Shown: one piece after another, positions 1-11,157 of the stretch
Layout of the letters: each line of letters opens with the position of its first letter
Position numbering within the stretch: position 1 is the first letter of the stretch
Assembly (NCBI GenBank): GCA_030840645.1
Contig: JAVEEC010000120.1
Location: forward strand, 1-46,510
Direction: 5' to 3'
From: Frankiaceae bacterium
GTDB lineage: Bacteria; Actinomycetota; Actinomycetes; BP-191
DNA: 46,510 nt
Made by a program: the position numbers and the translations under genes
The notes under the pieces: generated by a model
Told to the model about the DNA's origin: nothing
The model's database searches: none
Seen by the model: only the letters and a program-made list of their open reading frames with translations

Positions 1-760
1 CCGAGCCGCCGGTCGGCGCCTCGGTGTGCGCGTCCGGCAGCCAGGTGTGGAACGGGAACACCGGCACCTTGACCGCGAACGCCACGAAGAAGCCGAGGAA
101 CAGCCACTTCGCCTGCGCCGACGACATGGTGAGGCGGAGCAGCTTCTCGTAGTCGAACGTCCCGTGCGGGCCGGCGCCGATCGCCGCCGCCTGGTGCCGC
201 GACATCGCGTAGAGGGCGACGATCGCCGTCAGCATGAGCAGCCCGGCGAGCAGCGTGTACAGGAAGAACTTCACTGCGGCGTAGACGCGGCGCTCGCCGC
301 CGTACACGCCGATGAGGAAGTACATCGGGACGAGCATCGCCTCGAAGAACACGTAGAACAGGAACAGGTCGAGCGCGCAGAACACGCCGACCATCGCTGC
401 CTCCAGCGCGAGGAACAGCGCGAAGAACGCCTTGACCCGCGTCGCCTGCTTCCACGACGCGAGTAGCACGATCGGCGTGAGGAACGTCGTCAGCAGCACC
501 ATCGTCAGCGCGATGCCGTCGAGGCCGACCTTGTAGCGGATGCCGAACTGCGCGATCCACGCGTGGTCCTCGACGAGCTGGAACGCCTTCGCGGAGTTCG
601 CGTGGAAGTCGACGAGCATCACCAGGCTGAGGACGAACGTGAGCAGTGAGGCGCCGAGCGCGACCCGCTTCGCCGTCTCCTCGCTGCCCTTCGGCACGGC
701 GGCGACGCCGACCGCGCCGGCGACGGGGACGGCCATGAGCAACGTGACCCAGGGCGTCAT
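1..760 (-). CDS. nuoM: NADH-quinone oxidoreductase subunit M, 5' part only
   Basis: This is the antiporter-like membrane subunit M of complex I, which helps couple quinone reduction to proton pumping. About 253 N-terminal residues are present; the gene runs off the left edge. The frame was read by hand on the minus strand. It starts [20 protein letters not shown] and contains the family signatures FLFYVFFEAMLVPMYFLIG and FPFHTWLPDAHTEAPT, which carry the conserved Glu and Lys/His region of Mrp-like antiporters. The ATG (760-758) overlaps the nuoL TGA by 4 bp (ATGA), so translation is coupled. nuoN is expected just beyond the edge. Identity is firm from motifs and position. Confidence 0.95.
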   Translation of the reverse strand, partial: MTPWVTLLMAVPVAGAVGVAAVPKGSEETAKRVALGASLLTFVLSLVMLVDFHANSAKAFQLVEDHAWIAQFGIRYKVGLDGIALTMVLLTTFLTPIVLLASWKQATRVKAFFALFLALEAAMVGVFCALDLFLFYVFFEAMLVPMYFLIGVYGGERRVYAAVKFFLYTLLAGLLMLTAIVALYAMSRHQAAAIGAGPHGTFDYEKLLRLTMSSAQAKWLFLGFFVAFAVKVPVFPFHTWLPDAHTEAPTGGS

Positions 761-2679
761 CGGACCGTCACCCAGACCAGCCCGGCGACGAGCAGCGCGG
801 CGCCGCCCGCGACGCCGAGCGCGTAGCTGCGGACGTACCCGGTCTGGACGCGGCGCAGCCGGCCCGACGTGCCGCCGACGAGCGCCGCGGCGCCGTTGAC
901 GACGCCGTCGATCCCGCGCCCGTCGAAGAACACCAGCGCGCGGGTGAGGTACTGGCCCGGGCGCATCAGCAGCGACTCGTAGACCGTGTCGAAGTAGAGC
1001 TTCTCGCGGGCCCAGCGGACCGGCGGCGCGACGTTCTCCGGCGCAGTACGCGGGACCGGCCGGTCGAGGTAGAGGACCTTCGCGGTGTACGCGCCCGCCG
1101 CGACGACGAGCAGCGTGATCACCGTGAGGACGTACGGGCTGACCGAGGAGTGCGGCGACTCGGTCCGGCCGAACACCGGCTCCAGCCAGCGCGTGAGCGC
1201 ACCCTCGCGGGTGGTGTTGAGGACGAAGCCGCCGATCACCGAGAGCACGGCGAGGACGACGAGCGGCGCGGTCATGACCGACGGCGACTCGTGCGGGTGC
1301 ACGTCCTTCTCGTAGCGCGGCGTTCCCCAGAACGTCATGCACATCAGCCTGGTCATGTAGAACGCGGTGAGTCCGGCGCCGAGCAGGCCGAGGAACCAGA
1401 GCAGGTAGTCGCCCTTGATGAACGCCGACTCCAGGATCTGGTCCTTCGACCAGAAGCCGGCGAACGGCACCATCCCGATGATCGCGAGCCACCCCGCGAC
1501 GAACGTCCAGTACGTCGTCGGCATCGCCTTGCGCAGCCCGCCCATCCGCCGCATGTCGGTCTCGTCGTGCAGGCCGTGCATGACCGAGCCGGCGCCGAGG
1601 AAGAGCAGCGCCTTGAAGAAGCCGTGCGTGAGCAGGTGGAAGATGCCGATCGCGTACGCGCCCGGGCCGAGCCCGACGCCGAGGAACATGTAGCCGATCT
1701 GGCTGATCGTGCTGTACGCCAGCACCTTCTTGATGTCGTCCTGCGCGCACGCGATGACGCCGCCGATGAGCACCGTGGCGATGCCGACGAACGTCACCAG
1801 GTTCAGCGCGGTCTGCGACTGTTCGAACAGCGGGTGCGTCCGCGCGATCAGGTACACACCGGCGGTGACCATCGTCGCGGCGTGGATCAGCGCGCTCGCG
1901 GGCGTCGGGCCCTCCATCGCGTCCGGCAGCCAGACGTGCAGCGGGAACTGCGCCGACTTCGCGCACGCGCCGAGCAGGAGCAGCAGGCAGATCGCGGTCG
2001 CCGTGCCCGACCCGAGCGAACCGGCCTTCGCGAACACCTCGCCGAAGCCGACCGTCCCGAACGTCGCGAAGATCAGCACCACCGCGATCGACAGGCCGAC
2101 GTCGCCGACGCGGTTCGTGATGAACGCCTTCTTCGCCGCGGTCGCGGCGGACGGCTTGTGCGACCAGAAGCCGATGAGCAGGTACGACGAGACGCCGACC
2201 AGCTCCCAGCCGATGTAGAGCACGACGAAGTTCGAGCCGAGGACGAGCAGCAGCATCGACGCGAGGAAGAGGTTCAGGTACGCGAAGAACCTCCGCCGCT
2301 GCGGGTCGTGCTCCAGGTACCCGATCGAGTAGACGTGCACGAGCGTGCCGACGCCGGTGATGAGCAGCGTGAACGCCGCCGACAGCGGGTCGAGGAACAG
2401 GTCGAGGTCGACCCGCAACCCGCCGACGTGCAGGTACTCGAAGACGTGCCTGGTGACCGCCCGCGACTCCTCGGTGAAGCCGAGCAGCTTGGCCCAGCAG
2501 GCGACCGCGAGGAGGAACGACACCCCCGCGATCCCTGTCGCGAGCAGGTGCCCCCAGGCGTTGGTGCGCTTGCCGCCGAGCAGCAGCACGCCGGCGCCGA
2601 GCAGCGGCAGCGCGACGAGCAGCCACAGGAGGGAGTGGACCCCCGTGGCGGCGTGCGGCTGGAGCGCCAGTGTCGTCAC
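757..2679 (-). CDS. nuoL: NADH-quinone oxidoreductase subunit L
   Basis: This is the distal antiporter-like proton-pumping subunit of complex I, about 640 residues with many membrane helices and the long lateral helix near the C-terminus. Visible signatures are [40 protein letters not shown] and [20 protein letters not shown]. The frame stays open upstream to 3033, but that extension is arginine-rich shadow translation of nuoK and nuoJ. I place the start at GTG 2679, where GTGA overlaps the nuoK stop, matching the overlaps of its neighbours and the normal family length. It lies between nuoK and nuoM as in standard nuo operons. Confidence 0.96.
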   Translation of the reverse strand: MTTLALQPHAATGVHSLLWLLVALPLLGAGVLLLGGKRTNAWGHLLATGIAGVSFLLAVACWAKLLGFTEESRAVTRHVFEYLHVGGLRVDLDLFLDPLSAAFTLLITGVGTLVHVYSIGYLEHDPQRRRFFAYLNLFLASMLLLVLGSNFVVLYIGWELVGVSSYLLIGFWSHKPSAATAAKKAFITNRVGDVGLSIAVVLIFATFGTVGFGEVFAKAGSLGSGTATAICLLLLLGACAKSAQFPLHVWLPDAMEGPTPASALIHAATMVTAGVYLIARTHPLFEQSQTALNLVTFVGIATVLIGGVIACAQDDIKKVLAYSTISQIGYMFLGVGLGPGAYAIGIFHLLTHGFFKALLFLGAGSVMHGLHDETDMRRMGGLRKAMPTTYWTFVAGWLAIIGMVPFAGFWSKDQILESAFIKGDYLLWFLGLLGAGLTAFYMTRLMCMTFWGTPRYEKDVHPHESPSVMTAPLVVLAVLSVIGGFVLNTTREGALTRWLEPVFGRTESPHSSVSPYVLTVITLLVVAAGAYTAKVLYLDRPVPRTAPENVAPPVRWAREKLYFDTVYESLLMRPGQYLTRALVFFDGRGIDGVVNGAAALVGGTSGRLRRVQTGYVRSYALGVAGGAALLVAGLVWVTVR

Positions 2680-2975
2680 CACTTGAGGAGGCTCGCGTCG
2701 TCGACGGAGGCGGAGCGCCTCGACCGGAAGATGGCGACGATGATCGCGAGCCCGACGACGACCTCGGCGGCCGCGACGACCATGACGAAGAACGCGAGCA
2801 CCTGGCCGTCGAGCCGCCCGTGCATCCGGGAGAACGTGACCAGCGTCAGGTTGACGGCGTTCAGCATCAGCTCGACGCACATGAAGATGACGATGGAGTT
2901 GCGGCGGACCAGCACGCCGACCGCGCCGACAGTGAAGAGCAGCGCGGCGAGGAAGAGGTAGTAGGCGGGGTTCAC
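2676..2975 (-). CDS. nuoK: NADH-quinone oxidoreductase subunit K
   Basis: This is the small three-helix membrane subunit K of complex I, 99 residues, the usual size. The stretch [18 protein letters not shown] carries the conserved membrane glutamate of the proton path, and a second glutamate lies in [14 protein letters not shown]. It starts at GTG 2975, whose G is also the last base of the nuoJ TAG, a one-base overlap. It ends by overlapping nuoL. Start, length and context all agree. Confidence 0.97.
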   Translation of the reverse strand: MNPAYYLFLAALLFTVGAVGVLVRRNSIVIFMCVELMLNAVNLTLVTFSRMHGRLDGQVLAFFVMVVAAAEVVVGLAIIVAIFRSRRSASVDDASLLKW

Positions 2976-3730
2976 TACTCGTCCCCTCCCCAGTGCTCGA
3001 CGCGCGGGAGTGCCGTACCCGGCAACGGCTCACCGGTCGGCAGCAGGGCGGGCTCGCCGATGTCCTGGTGCTCGGCGTAGACGCCGGGGCCCGGCAGCGG
3101 GGTCGGGTGGGTGCCCTTGAACCGCGCGATCGACTGCTCGCGCTGGCCGAGGCGCGGCACCTTCTCCTTGTGCGCCAGCACCATCGCGCCGACCGCCGCG
3201 ACGATGAGCAGCGCCGACGTCATCTCGAACGCGAGGAAGTAGCTGTCGTTGCCCCGCCCGGCGGCGCCGAACAGCAGCCGCGCGATGGCGAGCACGTTGC
3301 CGGCGGAGTTCGCGTCGTCGAGACCGACCGACGGCGTCTTCAACGTCGCGTGGCCGATCGCCGCGATCAGCACGCCGGCGGTGCCGAGGCCGATGGCGAG
3401 CGAGGCGATGCGGTGCCCGCGAAGCGTCTCCACCAGCGAGTCCTCCGCGTCGACGCCGACCAGCATCAGCACGAAGAGGAACAGCACCATGATCGCGCCG
3501 GCGTACACGATGATCTGCACGACGGCGAGGAACGGCGCGTCCTGCGCCGCGTAGAACACCGCGAGGCAGAAGAAGTCGAGGACGAGCAGCAGCGCCGCGT
3601 GGACGGCGTTGCGCGCGAGCACCATCGCGATCGCGCTGCCGAGCGCGACCGGCGCGAGCACCCAGAACACCACGGCCTCGGCAACGGTCGTGTGCGTCGT
3701 CGGGTCGGCCTGGGCGAGGATCGAGAGCAT
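2975..3730 (-). CDS. nuoJ: NADH-quinone oxidoreductase subunit J
   Basis: This is membrane subunit J of complex I, 251 residues. The first ~170 residues hold five predicted helices, including [20 protein letters not shown], the hallmark helix of NuoJ/ND6 with its pi-bulge region. The last ~65 residues form a proline- and charge-rich hydrophilic tail (ending EHWGGDE) that is longer than in E. coli NuoJ, as is common in actinobacteria. The ATG at 3730 overlaps the TGA of a 34-codon frame lying between it and nuoI. Confidence 0.96.
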   Translation of the reverse strand: MLSILAQADPTTHTTVAEAVVFWVLAPVALGSAIAMVLARNAVHAALLLVLDFFCLAVFYAAQDAPFLAVVQIIVYAGAIMVLFLFVLMLVGVDAEDSLVETLRGHRIASLAIGLGTAGVLIAAIGHATLKTPSVGLDDANSAGNVLAIARLLFGAAGRGNDSYFLAFEMTSALLIVAAVGAMVLAHKEKVPRLGQREQSIARFKGTHPTPLPGPGVYAEHQDIGEPALLPTGEPLPGTALPRVEHWGGDE

Positions 3731-3834
3731 CAGCCCGCACCCCCCGCCCCGCCGGCGTCGTCGTGTGCGGGATTCGGCGGGCTAGAGCCCGCGAATCCCG
3801 CACCCAACGGCGGCGCTGGGATCTGGCGGGGCAT
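3730..3834 (-). CDS. possible 34-aa mini-gene between nuoI and nuoJ
   Basis: A 34-codon frame starts with an ATG overlapping the nuoI stop (ATGA at 3834-3831 region) and ends with a TGA overlapping the nuoJ ATG, so its ends mimic the coupling used throughout this operon. The product starts [16 protein letters not shown] and ends in a Gly/Ala run; it is proline- and glycine-rich with no domain I recognise. A strong hairpin sits inside it. It could be a true small peptide, or simply an inserted palindromic repeat that kept the frame open so ribosomes pass from nuoI to nuoJ. I favour the second reading for the peptide, but the frame conservation itself is notable. Confidence 0.4.
   Translation of the reverse strand: MPRQIPAPPLGAGFAGSSPPNPAHDDAGGAGGAG
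3765..3803. repeat. long palindrome inside the nuo operon
   Basis: Two arms (3765-3783 and 3786-3803) pair almost perfectly: the left arm reads GTGCGGGATTCGGCGGGCT and the right arm is its reverse complement except for one unpaired G. The loop is only 2 bases. It resembles an extragenic palindrome that stabilises or attenuates mRNA within an operon. There is no T-run, so it is unlikely to be a full terminator here. No second copy was noticed in the window. Confidence 0.75.
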
Positions 3835-4385
3835 CAGTCGGCCCTGCTCTCGTGCGAGGCAGGAAGGACCGCGCCGTCGGCCGCGCGGACCGGCTCGCGC
3901 CGCTCGGGGCCGTAGTACGCCTTCTCCTCGCCGAGCCGCATCGGGTGCGGCGGCGCCTCCATGCCGGCGAGCAGCGGTGCGAGCAGGTCGTGCTTCTCGA
4001 AGATGAGGTCCTCGCGGCTGTCGTCGGCCAGCTCGTACTCGTTCGTCATCGTCAGCGCCCGGGTCGGGCAGGCCTCGATGCAGAGGCCGCAGAAGATGCA
4101 GCGCAGGTAGTTGATCTGATAGATCGCGCCGTACCGCTCGCCCGGGGAGAAGCGCGCCTCCTCGGTGTTGTCGGCACCCTCGACGTAGATGGCGTCGGCC
4201 GGGCAGGCCCACGCGCAGAGCTCGCAGCCGACGCACTTCTCCAGGCCGTCGGCGTGCCGGTTGAGCTGGTGCCGGCCGTGGAAGCGGGCCTGCGTCGGCT
4301 CCTTGACCTCCGGGTACTGCACGGTGTTGACCGGGCGGAACATCGTGCGGAACGTGAGGCCGAAGCCCTTCAACGCGTCAAACAC
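3834..4385 (-). CDS. nuoI: NADH-quinone oxidoreductase subunit I
   Basis: This is the peripheral-arm subunit that carries clusters N6a and N6b and passes electrons toward NuoB. Two 4Fe-4S motifs are visible: [12 protein letters not shown] and [12 protein letters not shown], each CxxCxxCxxxCP. The length is 183 residues from GTG 4385, giving the N-terminus [16 protein letters not shown], which matches the usual amphipathic start of NuoI. The frame is open further upstream but only as a shadow of nuoH. It overlaps the nuoH stop by 8 bp. Confidence 0.96.
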   Translation of the reverse strand: MFDALKGFGLTFRTMFRPVNTVQYPEVKEPTQARFHGRHQLNRHADGLEKCVGCELCAWACPADAIYVEGADNTEEARFSPGERYGAIYQINYLRCIFCGLCIEACPTRALTMTNEYELADDSREDLIFEKHDLLAPLLAGMEAPPHPMRLGEEKAYYGPERREPVRAADGAVLPASHESRAD

Positions 4386-5541
4386 GGGCCTTCGCCTCCT
4401 TCGCCTCGTCGTTGGCGCCCCACGGCAGTAGGGCGATGATCGCGACCACGACGAAGCCCGCGAGCAGCGCGGTGACCAGCTGGCGCCGGTCGAGCTGCGC
4501 GACGGCGGTCCGCGCGGTCGCGACGACGAGCAGCCAGCCGAGCGCCAGCGGGACCAGCCGCTTCCAGCCGAGCTGCATGAACTGGTCGTACCGGTACCTG
4601 GGCAGCGTGCCGCGCAGCCAGATGAAGCCGAACAGGAACAACGACACCTTGCCGAAGAACCACACGAGCGGCCAGAACCCGTTGTCGAACTGCGTGAGGC
4701 CGGGCGGCGGGCGCCAGCCGCCGAGGAAGAGCGTCGTCGCCAGCGCCGAGACGGTGACCATGTTGATGTACTCGGCGAGGAAGAACAGCGCGAACTTGGC
4801 GCTGGAGTACTCCGTGTGGAAGCCCGCGACCAGCTCGCTCTCGGCCTCGGGCAGGTCGAACGGCGCGCGGTTGACCTCGCCGACGGCGCTGACGCAGTAG
4901 ATGACGAACGACGGCGCCAGCGTGATGACGAACCACCGGGAGTGCTGCGCCGCAACGATCTCCGAGGTGCTCAACGTTCCCGAGTAGAGGAACACGCCGA
5001 CCAGCGACAGGCCCATCGCGACCTCGTAGCTGATCATCTGCGCGGACGACCGGAGCGCGCCGAGCAGCGGGTACGCCGAGCCGCTCGACCAGCCCGCGAG
5101 GACGACGCCGTACACGCCCAGTGACGACATCGCGAGGATGAACAGCACGCCGACCGGCAGGTCGGTGAGCTGCAGCGGCGTCGTCGTCCCGAGCACCCGG
5201 ACGGCCGGGCCGAACGGGATCACCGACATGGCGAGGAACGCCGGGACGGTCGCCGCGATCGGCGCGAGGACGTACACCCACCGGTCGGCGGCGACCGGCC
5301 GGATGTCCTCCTTGAGGAACAGCTTGATGCCGTCGGCGAGGCTCTGCAGCAGGCCGAACGGGCCGACGCGGTTGGGGCCGATGCGCTGCTGCATCCGCGC
5401 GACGACCTTCCGCTCGGCCCAGATCGTGAGCAGCGTGATCAACGGCAGCATCGCGAAGATCACGAGCACCTTGACGATGATGACGAGCAGCGAGTCGTGG
5501 CCGAACGACGTCGGCGCCGGGCCCTGCGCGAGGACGTTCAC
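4378..5541 (-). CDS. nuoH: NADH-quinone oxidoreductase subunit H
   Basis: This is the membrane subunit that forms the quinone chamber where the peripheral arm docks. It has 387 residues and about eight helices. The signatures [19 protein letters not shown] and [20 protein letters not shown] are diagnostic of NuoH/ND1, the second being the acidic quinone-channel loop. The GTG start at 5541 overlaps the nuoG TGA (GTGA). Confidence 0.97.
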   Translation of the reverse strand: MNVLAQGPAPTSFGHDSLLVIIVKVLVIFAMLPLITLLTIWAERKVVARMQQRIGPNRVGPFGLLQSLADGIKLFLKEDIRPVAADRWVYVLAPIAATVPAFLAMSVIPFGPAVRVLGTTTPLQLTDLPVGVLFILAMSSLGVYGVVLAGWSSGSAYPLLGALRSSAQMISYEVAMGLSLVGVFLYSGTLSTSEIVAAQHSRWFVITLAPSFVIYCVSAVGEVNRAPFDLPEAESELVAGFHTEYSSAKFALFFLAEYINMVTVSALATTLFLGGWRPPPGLTQFDNGFWPLVWFFGKVSLFLFGFIWLRGTLPRYRYDQFMQLGWKRLVPLALGWLLVVATARTAVAQLDRRQLVTALLAGFVVVAIIALLPWGANDEAKEAKARV

Positions 5542-7934
5542 GCGGTGTCCTCCTCGCCCGTCGCGGATGCGGCCGCGAGGGTGACGACGGCGCCGCTGCC
5601 CGGCGCGAGGTCGCGGCGGACGTGCGAGCCGGTGGAGTTGGTCGGGAGGAACACCACGCGGTCCGGCATCTCGGCGACGGCTAGGGGCAGCGTGATCGAG
5701 CCGCGCTCGCTGGACACCGTGACGAGCGCGCCGGGCGCGACGCCGGTCTCCTTGGCGGTCGTCGCGGAGACGACGGCGCGCGCCGGCCGCGCGGTCCCAG
5801 CGAGGTACGGCTCGCCGTCCTGCAGGCGGCCCTCGTCCAGCAGGTACGGCCAGGTCGCGAGAACCGCACTGCCCTCCCCGACCTCGGGCCGCGCGGCCGG
5901 CTCACCGGCGACGGCCGGGTCGCGGGCGCCGTGCCACGTCGAGAGCGCGGCCAGCTCGGCGCGGGCGCCGGCGGGGTCGGCGAAGCCGAGGTCGAAACCA
6001 AGGTCGCGGGCGAGGTAGCCGACGACCTTCGCGTCGGGCAGCGCGAGGCCGACCTGGCGCAGGGTCGCGGTGAACGTACGGACCCGCCCCTCCCAGTCGA
6101 CGAAGCTGCCGTCCTTCTCGGGCACGGCCGCGACGGGGAGGACGACGTGGGCCAGCTCGGTCACGGCGCTGCGGCGGGTCTCGACCGAGACGAGGAACCG
6201 CGCGTTGTGCAGCGCCGCCAGCGCGGCAGCGGGGTCGGGCAGGTCGTAGGGGTCGACACCCGCCACGAGCATGGCGTCGAGCCGCCCCGCGGCGGCGGCG
6301 TCGAGGATGCCGGCCGTGTCCAGGCCCGGCGCGTCGGGGAGCGACTCGACGCCCCACGCGGCGGCGACCTCGGCCCGCGCGGCCTCGTCGCCGAGCGGGC
6401 GGCCGCCGGGCAGCAGCGTCGGGAACGCGCCCGCGTCCAGCGCGCCACGGTCGCCCGCGCGGCGCGGCACCCAGCCGAGCTTGGCGCCGGTGGTCTCCGC
6501 AAGCCGAACGGCGGCCGCGAGCGCCCCCGGCGAGGACGCCAGCCGCTCGCCGACGAGGATGACCGATCCGTCGGCGCGCAGCGCCTCCGCCGTCTCGGGA
6601 GCGTCGAGGACCGCGGCCTCGTCGCCGGGCACGGCGAGCAGTGGCGTCGCCCACATCTTGCGCAGGCTCTCGGTCGCCATCGGCGTGACGCAGTAGACCT
6701 TCAGCCCGCCGCGCCGCGCGGCCTTGCGGAGCCGGAGGAACACGATCGGCGACTCCTCCTCGGGCTCGAGGCCGGCGAGGAGCACGGCGGGCGCGGCGTC
6801 GAGGTCGGCGTACGTCGCGCGCAGCGGCCGGCCGGCGACGTGACCGCTGAGGAACGCCGCCTCCTCGGCCGAGCCGGCCCGCGTACGGAAGTCGATGTTG
6901 TTGGTCTTGAGGCCGAGGCGCGCGAGCTTGGCGTACGCGTACGCGTCCTCGACGGTGAGCCGCCCGCCCGTCAGGACGGCCGCGCGCTGCGCGGCGCCGA
7001 GGCCACCCGCGGCGCGCTCGATCGCCTCGGACCACGACGCCTCGCGCAGCTCGCCGTTCTCGCGGACGAGCGGCGTCGTGAGGCGGTCCGGCTGGGTCGC
7101 GTAGGTGAACGCCCACCGGCCCTTGTCGCAGTTCCACTCCTCGTTGACGTCCGGGTCGCTGCCGGCGAGGCGGCGCAGGACGGTGTTGCGCCGCGAGTCG
7201 ACGCGCAGCGCGCAGCCGCTCGCGCAGTGCTCGCAGGCACCCGCGGTCGCGACCAGGTCGAACGGCCGCGCGCGGAACCGGTACGCGGCGCCGGTCAGCG
7301 CGCCGACCGGGCAGATCTGCACGGTGTTGCCGGAGAAGTACGACGCGAACGGCTCGTCGGTGTAGATCGCGACCTGCTCCAGCGCGCCGCGTTCGAACAG
7401 CTCGATGAACGGGTCGCCCGCGATCTGCTGCGAGAACCGCGTGCACCGCGCACAGAGCACGCACCGCTCGCGGTCGAGCAGGACCTGCGTCGAGATCGCG
7501 ATCGGCTTGGGGTAGGTGCGCTTCTTGTCCACGAACCGCGACTCGCCGGGACCGTTGGTCAGGGTCTGGTTCTGCAACGGGCACTCGCCGCCCTTGTCGC
7601 AGATCGGGCAGTCGAGCGGGTGGTTGATGAGCAGCAGCTCGAGGTTGCCCGACTGCGCATCGCGCGCCAGGTCCGACGTCATCTGGGTGCGGACGACCAT
7701 GCCCTCGGCCACGGTCGTCGTGCAGGCGGTGAACGGCTTGCGCTGCCCCTCGATGTCGACCAGGCACTGGCGGCACGCACCGACCGGGTCGAGCAGCGGG
7801 TGGTCGCAGAACCGCGGGACCTGCACGCCCATCTGCTCGGCCGCGCGGATGATCAGCGTGTTCTTCGGCACGGTGACCTGCACGCCGTCGATGGTCAGCG
7901 TGACGGTGTCGGTCCGCACGGGGGCCTCGGTCAT
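5538..7934 (-). CDS. nuoG: NADH-quinone oxidoreductase subunit G
   Basis: This is the large iron-sulfur subunit of the electron input arm, 798 residues. The N-terminus carries a 2Fe-2S ferredoxin domain ([17 protein letters not shown], then C at the TAC triad), the His-ligated cluster [14 protein letters not shown], and CVLCARC...CP. Next comes CEHCASGC with a distant Cys in WNCDKGRW, the pattern of the extra N7 cluster that only some bacterial NuoG proteins retain. The remaining ~500 residues are the molybdopterin-oxidoreductase fold. The ATG at 7934 overlaps the nuoF TGA. The frame is open far upstream, but that is a shadow of nuoF. Confidence 0.97.
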   Translation of the reverse strand: MTEAPVRTDTVTLTIDGVQVTVPKNTLIIRAAEQMGVQVPRFCDHPLLDPVGACRQCLVDIEGQRKPFTACTTTVAEGMVVRTQMTSDLARDAQSGNLELLLINHPLDCPICDKGGECPLQNQTLTNGPGESRFVDKKRTYPKPIAISTQVLLDRERCVLCARCTRFSQQIAGDPFIELFERGALEQVAIYTDEPFASYFSGNTVQICPVGALTGAAYRFRARPFDLVATAGACEHCASGCALRVDSRRNTVLRRLAGSDPDVNEEWNCDKGRWAFTYATQPDRLTTPLVRENGELREASWSEAIERAAGGLGAAQRAAVLTGGRLTVEDAYAYAKLARLGLKTNNIDFRTRAGSAEEAAFLSGHVAGRPLRATYADLDAAPAVLLAGLEPEEESPIVFLRLRKAARRGGLKVYCVTPMATESLRKMWATPLLAVPGDEAAVLDAPETAEALRADGSVILVGERLASSPGALAAAVRLAETTGAKLGWVPRRAGDRGALDAGAFPTLLPGGRPLGDEAARAEVAAAWGVESLPDAPGLDTAGILDAAAAGRLDAMLVAGVDPYDLPDPAAALAALHNARFLVSVETRRSAVTELAHVVLPVAAVPEKDGSFVDWEGRVRTFTATLRQVGLALPDAKVVGYLARDLGFDLGFADPAGARAELAALSTWHGARDPAVAGEPAARPEVGEGSAVLATWPYLLDEGRLQDGEPYLAGTARPARAVVSATTAKETGVAPGALVTVSSERGSITLPLAVAEMPDRVVFLPTNSTGSHVRRDLAPGSGAVVTLAAASATGEEDTA

Positions 7935-9226
7935 GAGATGCCCAACGGCACGCGCTCGACGTGGAACGGGCAGCCGGCCTGCTCGACGTGCGCGATGTAC
8001 TCGTCGCGGAAGTGCGTGATGGACGAGACCACGCTGCCTGTCGCGAAGTCGCCGAGCGCGCAGAACGACCGCCCGGCGATGTTGTCGCAGGTGTCCAGCA
8101 GCGTCTTGAGGTCGGCCTCGGTGCCGGTGCCGTTCTCGATGCGTTCGAGGACCTGCACCATCCAGTACGTGCCCTCGCGGCACGGCGTGCACTTGCCGCA
8201 GGACTCGTGCGCGTAGAACTTCTCCAGCCGCAGTACCGAACGCACGATGCAGGTCGTGTCGTCCATCACGATCACCGACGCGCTGCCGAGCGCCGAGCCG
8301 GCCGCGGCGACGCCCTCGTAGTCGAGCATCGTGTCGAGGTGCGCCTCGGTGAACATCGGCGTCGACCCGCCGCCCGGGAACCACGCCTTGAGCGCCCGCC
8401 CGCCCGGGATGCCGCCGGCGATGTCGTAGATCAGCTCGCGCGCGGTGATGCCGAGCGGGACCTCGTAGTTGCCCGGCTTGTTGACATGCCCAGAGACGCT
8501 GAACACCTTGGGCCCCGGCGACTTCTCGGTGCCCATCGAACGGAACCAGTCGACGCCGCGCAGCACGATGTGCGGGACGCTGCCGATCGTCTCGACGTTG
8601 TTGACGACGGTCGGGGCGCCGTAGAGGCCGTGGATCGCCGGGAACGGCGGGCGCAGCCGGGGCTGCCCGCGGTAGCCCTCCAGCGAGTCGAGCAGCGCCG
8701 TCTCCTCGCCGCAGATGTACGCGCCCGCGCCGCGGAACAGCGTCACCTCGCAGTCGTACCCGGAGCCGAGGACGTTCTTGCCGAGGTACCCGGCCGCGTA
8801 CGCGTCGGCGATCGCCTTCTCCAGCCGGCGCCCAGCGAGGACCAGCTCGCCGCGCAGGTAGATGAACGCGTGGCCGCACCGGATGGCGTACGACGCGATG
8901 ACCAGACCCTCGATGAGCTGGTGCGGGTCGTTCATCATCAGCAGCGCGTCCTTGCACGCGCCCGGCTCGCCCTCGTCGGCGTTGACGACGACGTAGTGCT
9001 CCTTGCCGTCGCCCTGCGGGATGAAGCCCCACTTCATGCCGGTGGGGAAGCCCGCGCCGCCGCGCCCGCGCAGCCCCGAGTCCTTCACGAGCTGGATGAC
9101 CTCGTCCGGCGCCATGCCGCCGAGGACCTTGCGCAGCGCCTGGTAGCCGTCGGTCCGCTCGTAGGTCGCGAGCGACCACGGCTCCTGCTCGTCCCACCGT
9201 CCGGTGAGCGCCTTGACGACGGGCAT
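7931..9226 (-). CDS. nuoF: NADH-quinone oxidoreductase subunit F
   Basis: This is the NADH-oxidising subunit that binds NADH, FMN and cluster N3; 431 residues. The nucleotide and flavin signatures are [16 protein letters not shown] and [12 protein letters not shown], and [20 protein letters not shown] follows. The N3 motif [12 protein letters not shown] plus a downstream Cys at RSFCALGD gives the four ligands. The ATG at 9226 overlaps the nuoE stop (TGATG). The C-terminus ends just as nuoG begins. Confidence 0.98.
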   Translation of the reverse strand: MPVVKALTGRWDEQEPWSLATYERTDGYQALRKVLGGMAPDEVIQLVKDSGLRGRGGAGFPTGMKWGFIPQGDGKEHYVVVNADEGEPGACKDALLMMNDPHQLIEGLVIASYAIRCGHAFIYLRGELVLAGRRLEKAIADAYAAGYLGKNVLGSGYDCEVTLFRGAGAYICGEETALLDSLEGYRGQPRLRPPFPAIHGLYGAPTVVNNVETIGSVPHIVLRGVDWFRSMGTEKSPGPKVFSVSGHVNKPGNYEVPLGITARELIYDIAGGIPGGRALKAWFPGGGSTPMFTEAHLDTMLDYEGVAAAGSALGSASVIVMDDTTCIVRSVLRLEKFYAHESCGKCTPCREGTYWMVQVLERIENGTGTEADLKTLLDTCDNIAGRSFCALGDFATGSVVSSITHFRDEYIAHVEQAGCPFHVERVPLGIS

Positions 9227-9795
9227 CAGCGCTCACCCGCCTCGGGCGTCGTGCCCATGCCGGCGAGCTGGCGTTCGATCTCGCGGAACGTCGGCAGCCC
9301 GTCGCCGCGGGTCGGCGCCGGCCGCTCGCCGCGCGCGATCGCGTCGACCAGCGCCTCGGCCTTGGTCACCGTCATGTCGTCGTAGAACTCGTAGTTGACG
9401 GTGACGACCGGCGCGTAGTCGCAGGCGGCCAGGCACTCCGCGTGCTCCAGCGTGAACCTGCCCTCCGCGTCGGTCTCGTCGTGGCCGAGGCCGAGGCGTT
9501 CGGAGAGGCGGTCGTAGATCTCCTGCCCGCCGCGCAAGGTGCAGGAGAGGTTGGTGCAGACGGAGACGAGGTAGTCGCCGCAGGGGCGGCGCTTGTACAT
9601 CGTGTAGAACGTCGCGACCGCGCCGACCTCGGCCTTGGTGAGCCCGAGCACCTCGGCGCAGAGCGCGACGCCATCGGCCGAGACGTACCCCTCCTCCGAC
9701 TGCACGAGGTGCAGCATGGGGAGCAGCGCGGAGCGCGACTTCGGGTAGCGCGCGACCATGGCGCGCGCGGCCTCACGCGTGGCTTCTGAGATCAA
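9226..9795 (-). CDS. nuoE: NADH-quinone oxidoreductase subunit E
   Basis: This thioredoxin-fold subunit carries the 2Fe-2S cluster N1a in the NADH dehydrogenase module. The ligand pattern is seen as CTNLSC and [10 protein letters not shown], the normal C-x4-C...C-x3-C arrangement. It has 189 residues. I chose TTG 9795 because TTGA overlaps the nuoD TGA exactly as the other gene pairs do; an internal ATG 12 codons later is an alternative. Confidence 0.95.
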   Translation of the reverse strand: MISEATREAARAMVARYPKSRSALLPMLHLVQSEEGYVSADGVALCAEVLGLTKAEVGAVATFYTMYKRRPCGDYLVSVCTNLSCTLRGGQEIYDRLSERLGLGHDETDAEGRFTLEHAECLAACDYAPVVTVNYEFYDDMTVTKAEALVDAIARGERPAPTRGDGLPTFREIERQLAGMGTTPEAGER

Positions 9796-11105
9796 CGGTC
9801 GACCCCGCCCATGACCGGGTCGATCGAGGCGACCGAGGCGATGACGTCGGCGATCAGGCCGCCCTCGGTGAGGGCCGACGCCGACTGGAGGTTGACGAAC
9901 GATGGGTCGCGCACGTGCACGCGGAACGGCCGGTTCGAGCCGTCCGCGACGACGTGGTAGCCCATCTCACCGCGCGGCGACTCGATCGGGACGTAGACCT
10001 GGCCGGCCGGGACGCGGAACCCCTCGGTGACCAGCTTGAAGTGGTGGATCAGGGCCTCCATCGAGTCCGCCATGATGTGCTTGACGTGGTCGAGGGAGTT
10101 GCCGAGCCCGTCGCCGCCGAGCGCGAGCTGCGCGGGCCACGCGATCTTCCGGTCCGCGACCATGACCGGTCCGGGACGCAGCCGGTCGAGGCCCTGCGCG
10201 ACGATCTTCAACGACTCGCGCATCTCCCGCATCCGGACGGTGTACCGGCCCCAGACGTCGGCGTCGGTCGACGTCGCCACGTCGAAGTCGTAGGCGTCGT
10301 AGCCGCAGTACGACTCGGTCTTGCGGAGGTCCCAGGCGAGGCCGGACGCGCGCAGGATCGGGCCGGTCACGCCGAGCGCGAGGCAGCCCTCGGTGTCGAG
10401 GTAGCCGACGCCCTGGGTGCGCTTCTGCCAGATCGGGTTGCCGGAGAGCAGCGCCTCGTACTCGTCGATGGCCTTCGGCATGATCGCGAGGAACTCGCGG
10501 ATCTTCTGCTCCGACCCGGGCGCGAGGTCGACGGCGACGCCGCCGGGCCGGATGTACGCGTTGTTCATCCGCAGCCCGGACACCATCTCCTTGATGTCCA
10601 TGATGACTTCGCGCTCGCGCCAGCCGTACAGCATGATCGACAGCGCGCCGAGCTCGAGCCCCGTCGTCGCGAGCCAGACCAGGTGCGACCCGATGCGTTC
10701 GAGCTCCATCATGATCACGCGGATCACGGTGGCGCGGTCCGGCACCTCGATGCCGAGGAGCTTCTCGACCGCCATGCAGTACGCGGTCTCGTTGAACATG
10801 TTCGAGAGGTAGTCCATCCGCGTCACGAGGGTGACGCCCTGGACCCAGTTGCGGTACTCGGTCGTCTTCTCGATGCCGGTGTGCAGGTAGCCGATGACCG
10901 GGCGGCAGCCGATGACCGTCTCGCCCTCCAGCTCCAGCACCAGGCGCAGCACGCCGTGGGTCGACGGGTGCTGCGGGCCCATGTTGACGACGAGGTGGTC
11001 GTCGGCGTCGGAGTGCGCGGCGATCACGTCGTCCCAGTCGCGCCCGGCGACGGTGACGACCCTGCCTTCGTCGGCGGCGGCCCCGGCATAGAGGTCCTGG
11101 CTCAT
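9792..11105 (-). CDS. nuoD: NADH-quinone oxidoreductase subunit D
   Basis: This is the 49-kDa-type subunit that forms the quinone-reduction site with NuoB; 437 residues. The sequence [20 protein letters not shown] contains the conserved His loop that meets quinone, and the C-terminal [15 protein letters not shown] is typical. The ATG at 11105 is separated from nuoC by 52 bases, one of only two places in the operon where coding sequences do not overlap. Confidence 0.98.
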   Translation of the reverse strand: MSQDLYAGAAADEGRVVTVAGRDWDDVIAAHSDADDHLVVNMGPQHPSTHGVLRLVLELEGETVIGCRPVIGYLHTGIEKTTEYRNWVQGVTLVTRMDYLSNMFNETAYCMAVEKLLGIEVPDRATVIRVIMMELERIGSHLVWLATTGLELGALSIMLYGWREREVIMDIKEMVSGLRMNNAYIRPGGVAVDLAPGSEQKIREFLAIMPKAIDEYEALLSGNPIWQKRTQGVGYLDTEGCLALGVTGPILRASGLAWDLRKTESYCGYDAYDFDVATSTDADVWGRYTVRMREMRESLKIVAQGLDRLRPGPVMVADRKIAWPAQLALGGDGLGNSLDHVKHIMADSMEALIHHFKLVTEGFRVPAGQVYVPIESPRGEMGYHVVADGSNRPFRVHVRDPSFVNLQSASALTEGGLIADVIASVASIDPVMGGVDR

Positions 11106-11157
11106 CTCGGGGCCCCCGCAGCGGTGCGAGCGCAGCGAGCAGCGTTGTGGGGTGAGT
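11106..11157. other. nuoC-nuoD spacer with GAGCGCAGCGAGC motif
   Basis: These 52 bases break an otherwise overlapped operon. They contain GCGAGCGCAGCGAGC flanked by GCAGC copies, the kind of simple GC-rich filler often seen between genes of high-GC actinomycetes. I see no promoter or clean hairpin and no convincing ribosome site close to nuoD. Confidence 0.5.

Noticed and set aside
1150-2961. Long plus-strand open frame opposite nuoL (and similar ones at 5931-8216, 9915-11681, 17312-19840)
   Set aside because: Arg/Glu/Asp-rich translations without domains, antisense to clear genes; an effect of high GC.
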